Of a stretch of DNA of 64,000 nucleotides, positions 1-7,959 are shown piece after piece. The stretch covers positions 62,001 to 126,000 of the forward strand of contig NZ_FMAD01000013.1 of NCBI RefSeq assembly GCF_900094595.1. Reading direction: 5' to 3'. The notes beneath the pieces were generated by a model, which saw only the letters and a program-made list of their open reading frames with translations, was not told where the DNA came from and made no database searches. This DNA is from Cupriavidus alkaliphilus (lineage in GTDB: Bacteria > Pseudomonadota > Gammaproteobacteria > Burkholderiales > Burkholderiaceae). Position 1 is the stretch's first letter; every line of letters starts with the position of its first letter. The translations under genes and the position numbers were made by a program.

Positions 1-99
1 GATATCGGCGCGCGCGCGCAGGCGGTCTGCAACCCAGTCGATATGGGTGCTCTTGCCGGCGCCGTCGATGCCCTCGAAGGTAATGAATTTTCCGCGCAT
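1..99 (-). CDS. tmk: Thymidylate kinase, N-terminal fragment
   Basis: The first 33 codons of dTMP kinase, which phosphorylates dTMP to dTDP; the rest lies off the left edge. The protein begins MRGKFITFEGIDGAGKST, and GIDGAGKST is the P-loop near the N terminus that is typical of Tmk. The stop of mltG is 7 bp upstream of this ATG, so mltG and tmk are co-transcribed leftward, an arrangement seen in many proteobacteria. Identity is clear from the P-loop context and the neighbour; the remainder cannot be judged. Confidence 0.93.
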   Translation of the reverse strand, partial: MRGKFITFEGIDGAGKSTHIDWVADRLRARADI

Positions 100-106
100 G
101 GAATGC

Positions 107-1102
107 CTATTTGCCGCGCTGGTACTTGTCGACCGCGCGGTTGTGTTCGGGTAGCGAGTTGGAGAAATGGCTGCTGCCGTCGCCGCGGGCGACGAAGTAC
201 AGCGCGTCGGACGGCGCCGGCGTGGTCGCCGCCGCCAGCGAGGCCAGCCCCGGCAACGCGATCGGGGTGGGCGGCAGGCCGGTGCGGGTGTAGGTATTGT
301 ACGGGGTGTCAGCCTGCAGGTCGCGCTTGCGCAGGTCGCCGTCGAAGGCCTGGCCCAGGCCGTAGATCACGGTCGGGTCGGTCTGCAGCAGCATGTTCTT
401 CCTGAGACGGTTGATGAACACCGCGGCGATCATCGGGCGCTCGGCGGCCTGGCCGGTTTCCTTCTCGACGATCGACGCCATCACCAGCGCCTCGTACGGG
501 GTCTTGTACGGCAGGTCGGGCGAGCGCGCGTTCCAGGCCTCGTTCAGGCGGCGCTGCATGGCACGGTAGGCGTGCTTGTACAGCTCCAGGTCGCTGCTGC
601 CACGCGCGAACAGGTAGGTGTCGGGAAAGAACAGCCCCTCGGGCGAAGCCTCGGGCGCGCCGATGGCTTTCATCAGTTCGGCGTCGGACATGCCGCGGGT
701 GTCGTGGCGCAGCGCCGGGCTGGCATCGACCGCGGCGCGCATCTTGCGGAACTCCCAGCCCTCGATCACCGTGACCACGTAGTGCGTGACTTCGCCACGC
801 GCGAGCTTGCCGATGATCGACAGCGGCGTGGCGCCGGTTTCAAACGTATAGCCGCCGGCCTTGAGGGCGGCGCCGTGGCCGGTCAGGCGCGCCAGCAGCA
901 CGAACAGCCGCGGGTCCATGCCCACGCCGCCGCGCTGGATCTGCCGGCCGACGCTGGCCACGCCGGAATTGGGCTTGATCACCACTTCCACCGGCGACTT
1001 GCTCAGCGACACCGGGTGATTGGCCCACCACGCAAAGCCGCCCACGGCCGCCAGCGCGAATACCAGCACGGCAAGCCCAAGGGTGAGGAGTAAACGTTTC
1101 AT
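107..1102 (-). CDS. mltG: Endolytic murein transglycosylase MltG
   Basis: Inner-membrane lytic transglycosylase of the YceG family, thought to cut nascent glycan strands and so end their elongation. The 331 residues match the family length. One membrane segment lies at about residues 5-27 (LLLTLGLAVLVFALAAVGGF). The YceG domain follows, with SIVEKETG at 210-217; Glu213 aligns with the catalytic glutamate of the E. coli enzyme. The C terminus has the conserved TPYNTY and GLPPTPI segments. It is transcribed with tmk and diverges from ygfZ. The start is the ATG directly before the membrane segment. Confidence 0.95.
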   Translation of the reverse strand: MKRLLLTLGLAVLVFALAAVGGFAWWANHPVSLSKSPVEVVIKPNSGVASVGRQIQRGGVGMDPRLFVLLARLTGHGAALKAGGYTFETGATPLSIIGKLARGEVTHYVVTVIEGWEFRKMRAAVDASPALRHDTRGMSDAELMKAIGAPEASPEGLFFPDTYLFARGSSDLELYKHAYRAMQRRLNEAWNARSPDLPYKTPYEALVMASIVEKETGQAAERPMIAAVFINRLRKNMLLQTDPTVIYGLGQAFDGDLRKRDLQADTPYNTYTRTGLPPTPIALPGLASLAAATTPAPSDALYFVARGDGSSHFSNSLPEHNRAVDKYQRGK

Positions 1103-1193
1103 GTATCAGGTATAGGAACCGGCCGCCCGCACCGCGGTCGGACTTGCATGCCGCCGCGGACCACCGGCGCCGGCCGAAAATCTCGTAGCCCCA

Positions 1194-1199
1194 TATAAT
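1194..1199 (+). promoter_or_regulatory. Candidate -10 box for ygfZ
   Basis: A perfect TATAAT lies in the mltG/ygfZ divergent intergenic region, 121 bp before the ygfZ start. No good -35 is visible 16-18 bp upstream (CGGCCG is found there), so this is only a candidate. The reverse strand reads TATTAT and could equally serve mltG. Confidence 0.35.
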
Positions 1200-1319
1200 A
1201 ACCGGCAGCCTGCCACCGACCGTGAGCCGTGGCGCCGGCGCCTCCCGCGCGTCCGGCACCGCGCACCCTCGGTGGCCCGTTTCCTTCCCTCCCCGATTTG
1301 CCTCGACGACTGCCTCGCA

Positions 1320-2336
1320 ATGCCAGCACTGAATCCCCAAGCCCAGGAACTCGCCGCAAACCTTGACGCGCTGCAGGCCGGCGGCGTGGTCTGCGCCCCG
1401 GCCGGGCTCGGCCTCGTTCGCGTGGCGGGCGACGATGCCGCCAGCTTCCTGCACACCCAGCTGACCAACGCGGTCGACGACCTGGCGCCGGGCACGGCGC
1501 GCCTGGCCGGCTACTGCTCGCCCAAGGGCCGGCTGCTGGCCACCTTGCTGATGTGGCGCGACGCCGACGGCATCGTGCTGCAGCTGTCGGCCGAGATCCA
1601 GGCCGCGGTGCAGAAGCGGCTGTCGATGTTCGTGCTGCGCGCCAAGGCCAGGCTGTCCGATATCACCCCGACCCACGCCATCCTCGGCGTGGCCGGCGCC
1701 GGCGCCGCCGGGGCGCTGGCCGCGGCCGGGCTGCCCGCGCCGGAAGCCGCCTTTGCCGTGGCCACGGCCGACGGCGCCACCGTGATCCGCCTGCCGGACA
1801 GCGCCGGCCAGCCGCGCTGGCAACTGGTGCTGCCGGCCGAGCGCGCCGACGCGGTGCGCGCGGCGCTGTCCGCCACGCTGACCGGCGCCGCGCCGGCGCT
1901 GTGGGACTGGCTCGAAGTGCAATCCGGGCTGCCCCGCATCGTCGCCGCCACGCAGGAGCAGTTCGTGCCGCAGATGATCAATTTCGAGCTGATCGGCGGC
2001 GTCAATTTCCGCAAGGGCTGCTATCCGGGCCAGGAAGTGGTGGCGCGCAGCCAGTACCGCGGCACGCTCAAGCGCCGCATGTGGCTGGTGCAGGGCGAAG
2101 GCGAGGTGCCGGCGCCCGCCGCCGAGATCTATCGTCCGGAAGACCCGGGCCAGCCCTGCGGCATGATCGTCAACGCCGCGCCCGCGCCAGATGGCGGCTG
2201 GGCCGGGCTGGCCGAGCTGAAGATCGATGCCGCCGGCAGCGCGCTGCGGCTGGGCAGCGCCGAGGGCGCGGCGGTGGCCACCGCCAGCCTGCCCTACGCG
2301 GTGCCGCTGGGGGAAGCCGCCCAGGCCGCCGGCTGA
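1320..2336 (+). CDS. ygfZ: tRNA-modifying/iron-sulfur repair protein YgfZ (folate-binding)
   Basis: A 338-residue YgfZ/GcvT-like protein. The family uses tetrahydrofolate to support assembly or repair of some Fe-S enzymes, including MiaB. The signature KGCYPGQE is at residues 232-239 with its cysteine intact, and the N-terminal fold has the GcvT-like segment around DDAASFLHTQLTNAVDDL. An in-frame start 48 bp upstream exists, but MPALNPQAQEL is where family similarity should begin, so I use 1320. The next gene starts 17 bp after the stop and is probably co-transcribed. Confidence 0.9.
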   Translation: MPALNPQAQELAANLDALQAGGVVCAPAGLGLVRVAGDDAASFLHTQLTNAVDDLAPGTARLAGYCSPKGRLLATLLMWRDADGIVLQLSAEIQAAVQKRLSMFVLRAKARLSDITPTHAILGVAGAGAAGALAAAGLPAPEAAFAVATADGATVIRLPDSAGQPRWQLVLPAERADAVRAALSATLTGAAPALWDWLEVQSGLPRIVAATQEQFVPQMINFELIGGVNFRKGCYPGQEVVARSQYRGTLKRRMWLVQGEGEVPAPAAEIYRPEDPGQPCGMIVNAAPAPDGGWAGLAELKIDAAGSALRLGSAEGAAVATASLPYAVPLGEAAQAAG

Positions 2337-2353
2337 TTGCCACAGGACCCGCC

Positions 2354-2644
2354 ATGAGCGATCACCTTTACGTCTATTTCCGTGTGCCGGAAGCCGTCGC
2401 CGCCGAGGCGCTGCCCCACTGGCACCGCTGGATGGAAACGGTGGCCGAAGCCACCGGAATTGGTGGTACGCTGATGCGCAGGCCGGAAACCCGCGCCGGC
2501 GTGCAGACCTGGATGGAGTGCTACGCCGACGTGCCGCCCGCGTTCGATGCCACGCTGGAAGGGCTGTGGCGCCAGAGCGGGCTGGACCAGTGGGTGGAAG
2601 GCGAGCGGCGTGCCGAGCACTTTATCGACCTGGACGTGCTGTAG
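2354..2644 (+). CDS. DUF4936 family protein
   Basis: A 96-residue cytoplasmic protein starting MSDHLYVYFRVPE. Its pattern, a short beta strand then an HWHRWME helix and the conserved RPETRAGVQTWMECY stretch, fits the DUF4936 family, found mostly in Burkholderiales just after ygfZ. No function is established. The 17-bp gap from ygfZ suggests a shared transcript and perhaps a related role, but that is inference. Confidence 0.75.
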   Translation: MSDHLYVYFRVPEAVAAEALPHWHRWMETVAEATGIGGTLMRRPETRAGVQTWMECYADVPPAFDATLEGLWRQSGLDQWVEGERRAEHFIDLDVL

Positions 2645-2729
2645 GCGCACTACAGACGTCGTGTGGGCGCCGTCGGACTGAAGTACGCGGGAACCGCTGG
2701 CGCGGTCCCCCGGCAAAGGAAGCGAATCG

Positions 2730-3557
2730 ATGTGTCTGATCCTGGTTGCCTGGCAATCGCACCCGGACTATGCCCTGGTCGTGGCCGGCAACCGCGATGA
2801 ATTCTATGCCCGCCCCGCGGCGGCCGCGCACTGGTGGCAGGATGCGCCCCAGGTGCTGGCCGGCCGCGACCTCGCCGAGGTCATCGGCGAGCCCGGCACC
2901 TGGATGGGGGTCAACGCCGACGGCCGCTTCGCCGCGCTGACCAACTACCGCGCCCCGTCCGAAAAACGCACCGACGCGCGCTCGCGCGGCGAGCTGGTGG
3001 CGGGATTCCTGCGCGGCCACGCGGCGCCGTTCGACTACCTCGACGGCCTCGCCGGCGAAGACCGCGGCTACAACGGCTTCAACCTGCTGGCGAGCGACCT
3101 GCGCGAACTATGGTGGTACAGCAACCGCTCGGCCTCGCGCCAGCCGCAACGGCTGCGTCCGGGCCTGTACGGGCTGTCCAACGCGCTGCTCGATACGCCC
3201 TGGCCCAAGGTGCGCAGCCGCGTCGGCGCGCTGGCCGAAGTGCTGGCCGCAGACAGCGGCCAGGCCACCGCCAGCGCCGAACCCTACCTGCAGATGCTCG
3301 CCGACGAACGCCAGGCCGCGGATTTCGAGCTGCCCGCCACCGGCGTGGCGCCGGAGTGGGAAAAGCTGCTGTCGTCCGCCTTTATCCGCTCGCCGATGTA
3401 TGGCACGCGCGCCAGCACGGTCCTGCGCATCCGCCACGACGGACGCTTCGACCTGAACGAGCGCAGCTTCGACGCCGACGGGCGCGTCGGCGACGTGGCC
3501 TTCCACGGCACGCTGAACCTGTCGCGCGACACCGGCATCGTGCAGGCGCCGCGCTGA
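2730..3557 (+). CDS. NRDE (TANGO2) family protein
   Basis: A 275-residue protein of the NRDE/TANGO2 family, named for the Asn-Arg-Asp-Glu motif seen here as GNRDEFYARP from residue 20. Cys2 directly follows the initiator Met, as in family members suspected of Ntn-hydrolase-like chemistry. Eukaryotic TANGO2 has been linked to heme and lipid handling; the bacterial role is not settled. The body has TWMGVN, FAALTNYR and GLSN segments typical of the family. No signal peptide is seen. It follows the DUF4936 gene by 85 bp in the same direction. Confidence 0.88.
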   Translation: MCLILVAWQSHPDYALVVAGNRDEFYARPAAAAHWWQDAPQVLAGRDLAEVIGEPGTWMGVNADGRFAALTNYRAPSEKRTDARSRGELVAGFLRGHAAPFDYLDGLAGEDRGYNGFNLLASDLRELWWYSNRSASRQPQRLRPGLYGLSNALLDTPWPKVRSRVGALAEVLAADSGQATASAEPYLQMLADERQAADFELPATGVAPEWEKLLSSAFIRSPMYGTRASTVLRIRHDGRFDLNERSFDADGRVGDVAFHGTLNLSRDTGIVQAPR

Positions 3558-3579
3558 CGCGCGCGGTGCAACGGGCACC

Positions 3580-4008
3580 TCAGCCGGGCAGGCGCTTGCG
3601 CATCTCCACGTGCGGGATGCCGGCCTCTTCGAATTCCGCCCCCACCTGCTCGAAGCCCACGCGCGCATAGAACGGCGCCGCGTGGGTCTGCGCATTGAGC
3701 ACCAGCTCCGGATAACCCAGCTGTTCCGCCTTGCGCATCAGCGCCTCCAGCACCAGCGCACCGACGCCGCTGCCGCGCGCCGGCTTCAGCACGGCCATGC
3801 GGCCGATATGGCCATCGGGCAGCAGCCGGCCGGTGGCCAGCGGCGTGCCGTCGTCGGCCAGCGCCAGCGCGTGCCAGCTGGGCTCGTCCCACTCGTCCCA
3901 TTCCAGTTCCACCGGCACGCCCTGCTCTTCGACAAAGACGGTGTAGCGGATGGCGCGCGCGCGGTCGCGGGCTTCGGACCAGGGACAGATCAGGACTGTA
4001 GCGGGCAT
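3580..4008 (-). CDS. GNAT family N-acetyltransferase
   Basis: A 142-residue acetyltransferase. The acetyl-CoA pyrophosphate loop is RGSGVGA at 78-84, preceded by the beta strand IGRMAVLKPA; the N terminus has the ElaA-like pattern RYTVFVEEQGVP. The substrate is unknown. A longer reading frame begins 93 bp upstream, but MPATVLICPW is the better start by domain boundaries. It converges on the NRDE gene, with stops 22 bp apart. Confidence 0.85.
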   Translation of the reverse strand: MPATVLICPWSEARDRARAIRYTVFVEEQGVPVELEWDEWDEPSWHALALADDGTPLATGRLLPDGHIGRMAVLKPARGSGVGALVLEALMRKAEQLGYPELVLNAQTHAAPFYARVGFEQVGAEFEEAGIPHVEMRKRLPG

Positions 4009-4130
4009 GGCGGTGAAAGCGGGCAAGGGGAAAGGCGGGCGCCAATGATACGCCAGGACCGTACCCGTCGCAGTCGCACCAATGTGGAGCACTGTCCGCA
4101 CAGATCCCTGCCGCTCTGCACCATGTCAGG

Positions 4131-4170
4131 GTTTACCTGGGGTCGGCAGCCGTATAGCAAATTTGTATGA
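4131..4170 (+). promoter_or_regulatory. Candidate promoter and GntR/FCD operator of the tetronate operon
   Basis: GTTTAC (4131-4136), a 16-bp spacer and TATAGC (4153-4158) form a weak sigma70-like promoter. The palindrome CAAATTTG at 4158-4165 touches the -10, and the following TTGTATGATGA resembles half sites bound by GntR/FCD proteins. This suggests autoregulation and control of the downstream operon by the regulator at 4186. It is inferred from sequence only. Confidence 0.4.
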
Positions 4171-4185
4171 TGACCTGATTACCGA

Positions 4186-4938
4186 ATGACCGGGAAAGCT
4201 GCCGTGTTCCAGAAAGTCCCTGCCCGCGCCCTCACCGACAACGTTGCCGAACAGCTGCTGGACAAGATCCAGAGCGGCGCCTTTGCCCGCGGCGACAAGC
4301 TGCCCACCGAGGCGGTGCTGTCCGAGGAGTTCGGCGTCAGCCGCACCGTGGTGCGCGAGGCCATCTCCCGGCTGAAATACGAAGGCGTGGTCGAGTCGCG
4401 CCAGGGCAGCGGCGTGTTCGTGACGTTGCAGGCCGGCATCCGGCCGCTGCGCATCGACTACACCGACACCGGCACGCTGGAATCTGTGCTGCAGATCGTC
4501 GAGCTGCGCCGCGCGATCGAGGCCGAGGTGGCCGCGCAGGCGGCCCGGCGCCGCACCGATGCCTCGATGGCGGCGATCGACGCCGCGCTGGCCCGCCTCG
4601 ACGAGGTGGTGGCGCAGGGCGGCGATGGCGTCGCCGAGGACGTGGGCTTCCACCGCGCCATCGCCGAAGCGACCGGCAACCCCTATTTCCTCAAGACGCT
4701 CGAATTCCTGAGCCAGTACCTGGAAGCCGCCACGCGCGTGACCCGCACCAACGAGGCGCGGCGCGCGGACTTTTCGCGCCAGGTGCGCGAGGAACACCAG
4801 GCCATCGTCGCCGCGATCCGCGCCGGCGACCCGCTGGCCGCGCGCAATGCCGCGCAGAACCACATGTACAACGCCGCGCACCGGCTGGCCCAGCTGGGCG
4901 CCGACGAGAGCGGCGCCGCGCACGGCGCGACCAACTGA
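4186..4938 (+). CDS. GntR/FadR-family (FCD) regulator of the tetronate operon
   Basis: A 250-residue regulator. An N-terminal winged helix spans about 15-80, with a recognition region around SEEFGVSRTVVREAISRLKYEG and the wing QGSGVFV. An all-helical FCD effector domain covers about 105-235, with the metal/ligand pattern DVGFHRAIAEATGNP, EEHQAI and NHMYNAAHRL. FCD regulators usually sense a small carboxylate and repress adjacent catabolic genes. It lies 49 bp before ltnD in the same direction, so a tetronate or pathway intermediate is the likely effector (inference). Confidence 0.9.
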   Translation: MTGKAAVFQKVPARALTDNVAEQLLDKIQSGAFARGDKLPTEAVLSEEFGVSRTVVREAISRLKYEGVVESRQGSGVFVTLQAGIRPLRIDYTDTGTLESVLQIVELRRAIEAEVAAQAARRRTDASMAAIDAALARLDEVVAQGGDGVAEDVGFHRAIAEATGNPYFLKTLEFLSQYLEAATRVTRTNEARRADFSRQVREEHQAIVAAIRAGDPLAARNAAQNHMYNAAHRLAQLGADESGAAHGATN

Positions 4939-4987
4939 CGCGCCACAGCAAGCATCGAATCATCCGTATCTGTTTCAGGGAGTCCCT

Positions 4988-5896
4988 ATGTCCAGGAATA
5001 TCGGCGTCATCGGCCTTGGTGCCATGGGCTTTGGTGTCGCGCAGTCGCTGCTGCGGGCCGGTTTCAACGTGCACGCCTGCGATCTGCGCCCGCAAGTGCT
5101 GCAGCGCTTTGCCGATGCCGGCGGCGTGCCCTGCGCCTCGCCCGCCGAGCTGGGCAGCCGCTGCGACGTGGTGCTGACGCTGGTGGTCAACGCGCAGCAG
5201 ACCGAGGCGGTGCTGTTCGGCGCCGACGGTGCCGCGGCGGCGATGCAGCCGGGCAAGCTGGTGATCGCCAGCGCCACGGTGCCGCCGGGCTTTGCCGAGA
5301 CCCTGGGACAGCGCCTCGCCGAAAAAGGCCTGCTGATGCTCGACGCGCCGGTCTCGGGCGGCGCCGCGCGCGCCGCCAGCGGCGAGATGACCATGATGAC
5401 CTCCGGCCCCGCCGAGGCGTATACGCTGGCCGAGGACGTGCTGGCTGCCATCGCCGGCAAGGTGTACCGCCTGGGGGCTGCGCACGGCGCCGGCTCCAAG
5501 GTCAAGATCATCAACCAGCTGCTGGCCGGCGTGCATATCGCCGCGGCCGCCGAAGCGATGGCGCTGGGCCTGCGCGAAGGCGTGGATCCGGATGCGCTCT
5601 ATGACGTGATCACCCACAGCGCGGGCAACTCGTGGATGTTCGAGAATCGCGTGCCGCATATCCTGAAGGGCGACTACACGCCGCTGTCCGCGGTCGACAT
5701 CTTCGTCAAGGACCTGGGCATGGTGCTCGACACCGCGCGCACCAGCAAATTCCCGCTGCCGCTGTCCGCGGCCGCGCACCAGATGTTCATGATGGCTTCG
5801 ACCGCCGGCCACGGCGGCGAGGACGATTCGGCGGTGATCAAGATCTTCCCGGGCATCGAGCTGCCGGGCCAGCTGAATAAGGAGGCGCAACCATGA
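4988..5896 (+). CDS. ltnD: L-threonate dehydrogenase
   Basis: A 302-residue beta-hydroxyacid dehydrogenase that oxidises L-threonate to 2-oxotetronate with NAD. The Rossmann signature GLGAMG is at 9-14 and the substrate-loop motif DAPVSGG near 121. The catalytic-helix pattern GSKVKIINQ gives Lys173 and Asn176, and VKDLG follows near 240. The start follows the purine-rich TCAGGGAGTCCCT. The final ATGA overlaps the otnK start by 4 bp, indicating translational coupling. The assignment rests on family and on a neighbourhood identical in kind to the characterised C. necator cluster. Confidence 0.93.
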   Translation: MSRNIGVIGLGAMGFGVAQSLLRAGFNVHACDLRPQVLQRFADAGGVPCASPAELGSRCDVVLTLVVNAQQTEAVLFGADGAAAAMQPGKLVIASATVPPGFAETLGQRLAEKGLLMLDAPVSGGAARAASGEMTMMTSGPAEAYTLAEDVLAAIAGKVYRLGAAHGAGSKVKIINQLLAGVHIAAAAEAMALGLREGVDPDALYDVITHSAGNSWMFENRVPHILKGDYTPLSAVDIFVKDLGMVLDTARTSKFPLPLSAAAHQMFMMASTAGHGGEDDSAVIKIFPGIELPGQLNKEAQP

Positions 5897-7164
5897 CCGC
5901 CCTCCTTGGCTGCATCGCCGACGACTTTACCGGCGCCACCGACCTCGCCAACACGCTGGTGCGCAATGGCATGCGTACCGTGCAGACCATCGGCGTGCCC
6001 GGATCCATGGCCGATATCGGCAGCGCCGACGCCGTGGTGGTCGCGCTCAAGTCGCGCACCGTGCCCGCGGCCCAGGCCGTGGCCGAGTCGCTGGCCGCGC
6101 TGCAGTGGCTGCGCGCGCAGGGCTGCCGCCAGTTCGTCTTCAAGTACTGCTCCACCTTCGATTCGACCGACGCCGGCAATATCGGCCCGGTGGCCGAGGC
6201 CTTGCTGGCGGCGCTGGACAGCGACTTCACCATCGCCTGCCCGGCCTTCCCCGAGAACGGCCGCACCATTTTCCGCGGCCACCTGTTCGTCGGCGATGCG
6301 CTGCTGAACGAATCGGGCATGGAGCACCATCCGCTCACGCCGATGACCGATGCCAACCTGGTGCGCGTGCTGCAGCGCCAGAGCAAGCACAAGGTGGGGC
6401 TGCTGCGCTACGACGCGGTCGCGCGCGGGGCGCAGGCCACCGCCGAGCGCATCGCCGCGCTGCGCGGCGACGGCGTGCGCATGGCAATTGCCGATGCGGT
6501 CTCCGACGCGGACCTGCTCACGCTGGGTGAGGCGTGCGCCGGCCTGCCGCTGATCACCGGCGGCTCCGGCATCGCGCTGGGCCTGCCCGGAAACTTCCGC
6601 CGCGCCGGCCTGTTGCCGCAGCGCGCCGACGCCGACGCGGTGCCGGCCATCGACGGCCCCGGCGTGGTGCTGGCCGGCAGCGCCTCGCGCGCGACCAACG
6701 GCCAGGTGGCACGCTGGCTGGAGCAAGGCCGCCCGGCGCTGCGCATCGACCCGCTCGCGCTGGCGCGCGGCGAGGCCGTGGCCGACGCCGCGCTCGCCTT
6801 TGCCGCCGCGCATGACCAGCCCGTGCTGGTCTATGCAACGTCGAGCCCGGACCAGGTCAAGGCGGTGCAGGCCGAGCTGGGCGTGGCGCGCGCCGGCCAC
6901 CTGGTCGAGCAATGCCTGGCCGCGGTCGCCGCCGGGCTGAAGGCCCGCGGCACGCGGCGCTTCGTGGTGGCCGGCGGCGAGACCTCGGGCGCGGTGGTGC
7001 AGGCACTGGGCGTGACCGCGCTGCGCATCGGCGCGCAGATCGCGCCGGGGGTGCCGGCAACCGTCACGCTGGATGCCACGCCGCTGGCGCTGGCGCTCAA
7101 GTCCGGCAACTTCGGCGGGCCGGACTTTTTCGACCAAGCGCTGCGCCAGCTGGGAGGCCAGTGA
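5893..7164 (+). CDS. otnK: 3-oxo-tetronate kinase (DUF1537 kinase)
   Basis: A 423-residue member of the former DUF1537 family, which phosphorylates 3-oxotetronate at O4 using ATP. The N-terminal substrate-binding motif is IADDFTGATDLA (8-19), followed by VFKYCSTFDSTDAGNIGP. The C-terminal nucleotide-binding domain has the glycine-rich VVAGGETSGAVV around 355-366. It overlaps ltnD by ATGA and otnC by one base, so the three genes form a tightly coupled translation unit. Subfamily and context support OtnK rather than the D-threonate kinase branch. Confidence 0.93.
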   Translation: MTALLGCIADDFTGATDLANTLVRNGMRTVQTIGVPGSMADIGSADAVVVALKSRTVPAAQAVAESLAALQWLRAQGCRQFVFKYCSTFDSTDAGNIGPVAEALLAALDSDFTIACPAFPENGRTIFRGHLFVGDALLNESGMEHHPLTPMTDANLVRVLQRQSKHKVGLLRYDAVARGAQATAERIAALRGDGVRMAIADAVSDADLLTLGEACAGLPLITGGSGIALGLPGNFRRAGLLPQRADADAVPAIDGPGVVLAGSASRATNGQVARWLEQGRPALRIDPLALARGEAVADAALAFAAAHDQPVLVYATSSPDQVKAVQAELGVARAGHLVEQCLAAVAAGLKARGTRRFVVAGGETSGAVVQALGVTALRIGAQIAPGVPATVTLDATPLALALKSGNFGGPDFFDQALRQLGGQ

Positions 7165-7817
7165 TGAGCACCGAAAGCAAGCTGCGCGAAGAGATCTGCC
7201 GCATCGGCGCCAGCCTCTACCAGCGCGGCTATACCGTCGGCTCGGCCGGCAACATCAGCGCACGGCTGGACGATGGCTGGCTGATCACGCCGACCGATGC
7301 CTGCCTGGGCATGATGGATCCGGCCGCGGTCGCCAAGGTCGCCGTCGACGGCCGCTGGGTCTCGGGCGACAAGCCGTCGAAGACGCTGACGCTGCATCGC
7401 GCCATCTATGACAACAACCCCGGGGCGAACGCCGTGGTGCATACGCACTCGACGCACCTCGTGGCCCTGACGCTGGCCGGTGTCTGGCAAGCGGACGACG
7501 TACTGCCGCCGCTCACGCCCTACTACGTGATGAAGGTCGGCCATATCCCGCTGATTCCCTATCACCGGCCCGGCGATCCCGCGGTGGCCGCGCGCGTGGC
7601 CACGCTGGCCGCGCAGGTGCGTGGCGTGCTGCTGGAGCGCCTGGGGCCGGTGGTGTGGGAGTCCAGCGTCTCGCGCGCCGCGTTCGCGCTGGAAGAACTG
7701 GAGGAGACCGCCAAGCTATGGATGACCATGAAAGACGTACCCGGCTTTGCCGCCCGCGCGGCGCTGCCCGACAACGCCCTGGCTGAGCTGCGCGACGCCT
7801 TCCAGGCGCGCTGGTAG
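7164..7817 (+). CDS. otnC: 3-oxo-tetronate 4-phosphate decarboxylase
   Basis: A 217-residue class II aldolase/adducin-fold protein that decarboxylates 3-oxotetronate 4-phosphate to dihydroxyacetone phosphate and CO2. The phosphate-binding region GSAGNISARL lies near residues 24-33; the zinc ligands are in VVHTHSTH (His93, His95), with a further His in KVGHIPLIPY. The start codon overlaps the otnK stop (TGATG). The reaction ends the pathway by feeding glycolysis. The call depends on the operon; the fold alone would only say sugar-phosphate aldolase. Confidence 0.92.
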   Translation: MSTESKLREEICRIGASLYQRGYTVGSAGNISARLDDGWLITPTDACLGMMDPAAVAKVAVDGRWVSGDKPSKTLTLHRAIYDNNPGANAVVHTHSTHLVALTLAGVWQADDVLPPLTPYYVMKVGHIPLIPYHRPGDPAVAARVATLAAQVRGVLLERLGPVVWESSVSRAAFALEELEETAKLWMTMKDVPGFAARAALPDNALAELRDAFQARW

Positions 7818-7959
7818 CACCAGCCCCGCCGCTTCCCTGACCACCCCGGCCTGATCCCGGCGCGGCGGCCCCGGCCACCGCGCGGGGGACGCGCACGCCT
7901 GCAATCCGCGCGTGGCCGCAACCACAAGACCAGACCCACCACCATACCGGAGACCACCG

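Noticed and set aside
840..1922. Long antisense and out-of-frame open frames throughout (for example opposite ygfZ, purL, fadB, dctM)
   Set aside because: High GC third positions leave the other frames open. Translations are rich in Arg, Ala, Gly and His with no family motifs, and each lies over a well-supported gene.
7164..7817. L-ribulose-5-phosphate 4-epimerase or fuculose aldolase
   Set aside because: The fold permits it, but coupling to ltnD and a DUF1537 kinase supports 3-oxotetronate 4-phosphate decarboxylase.
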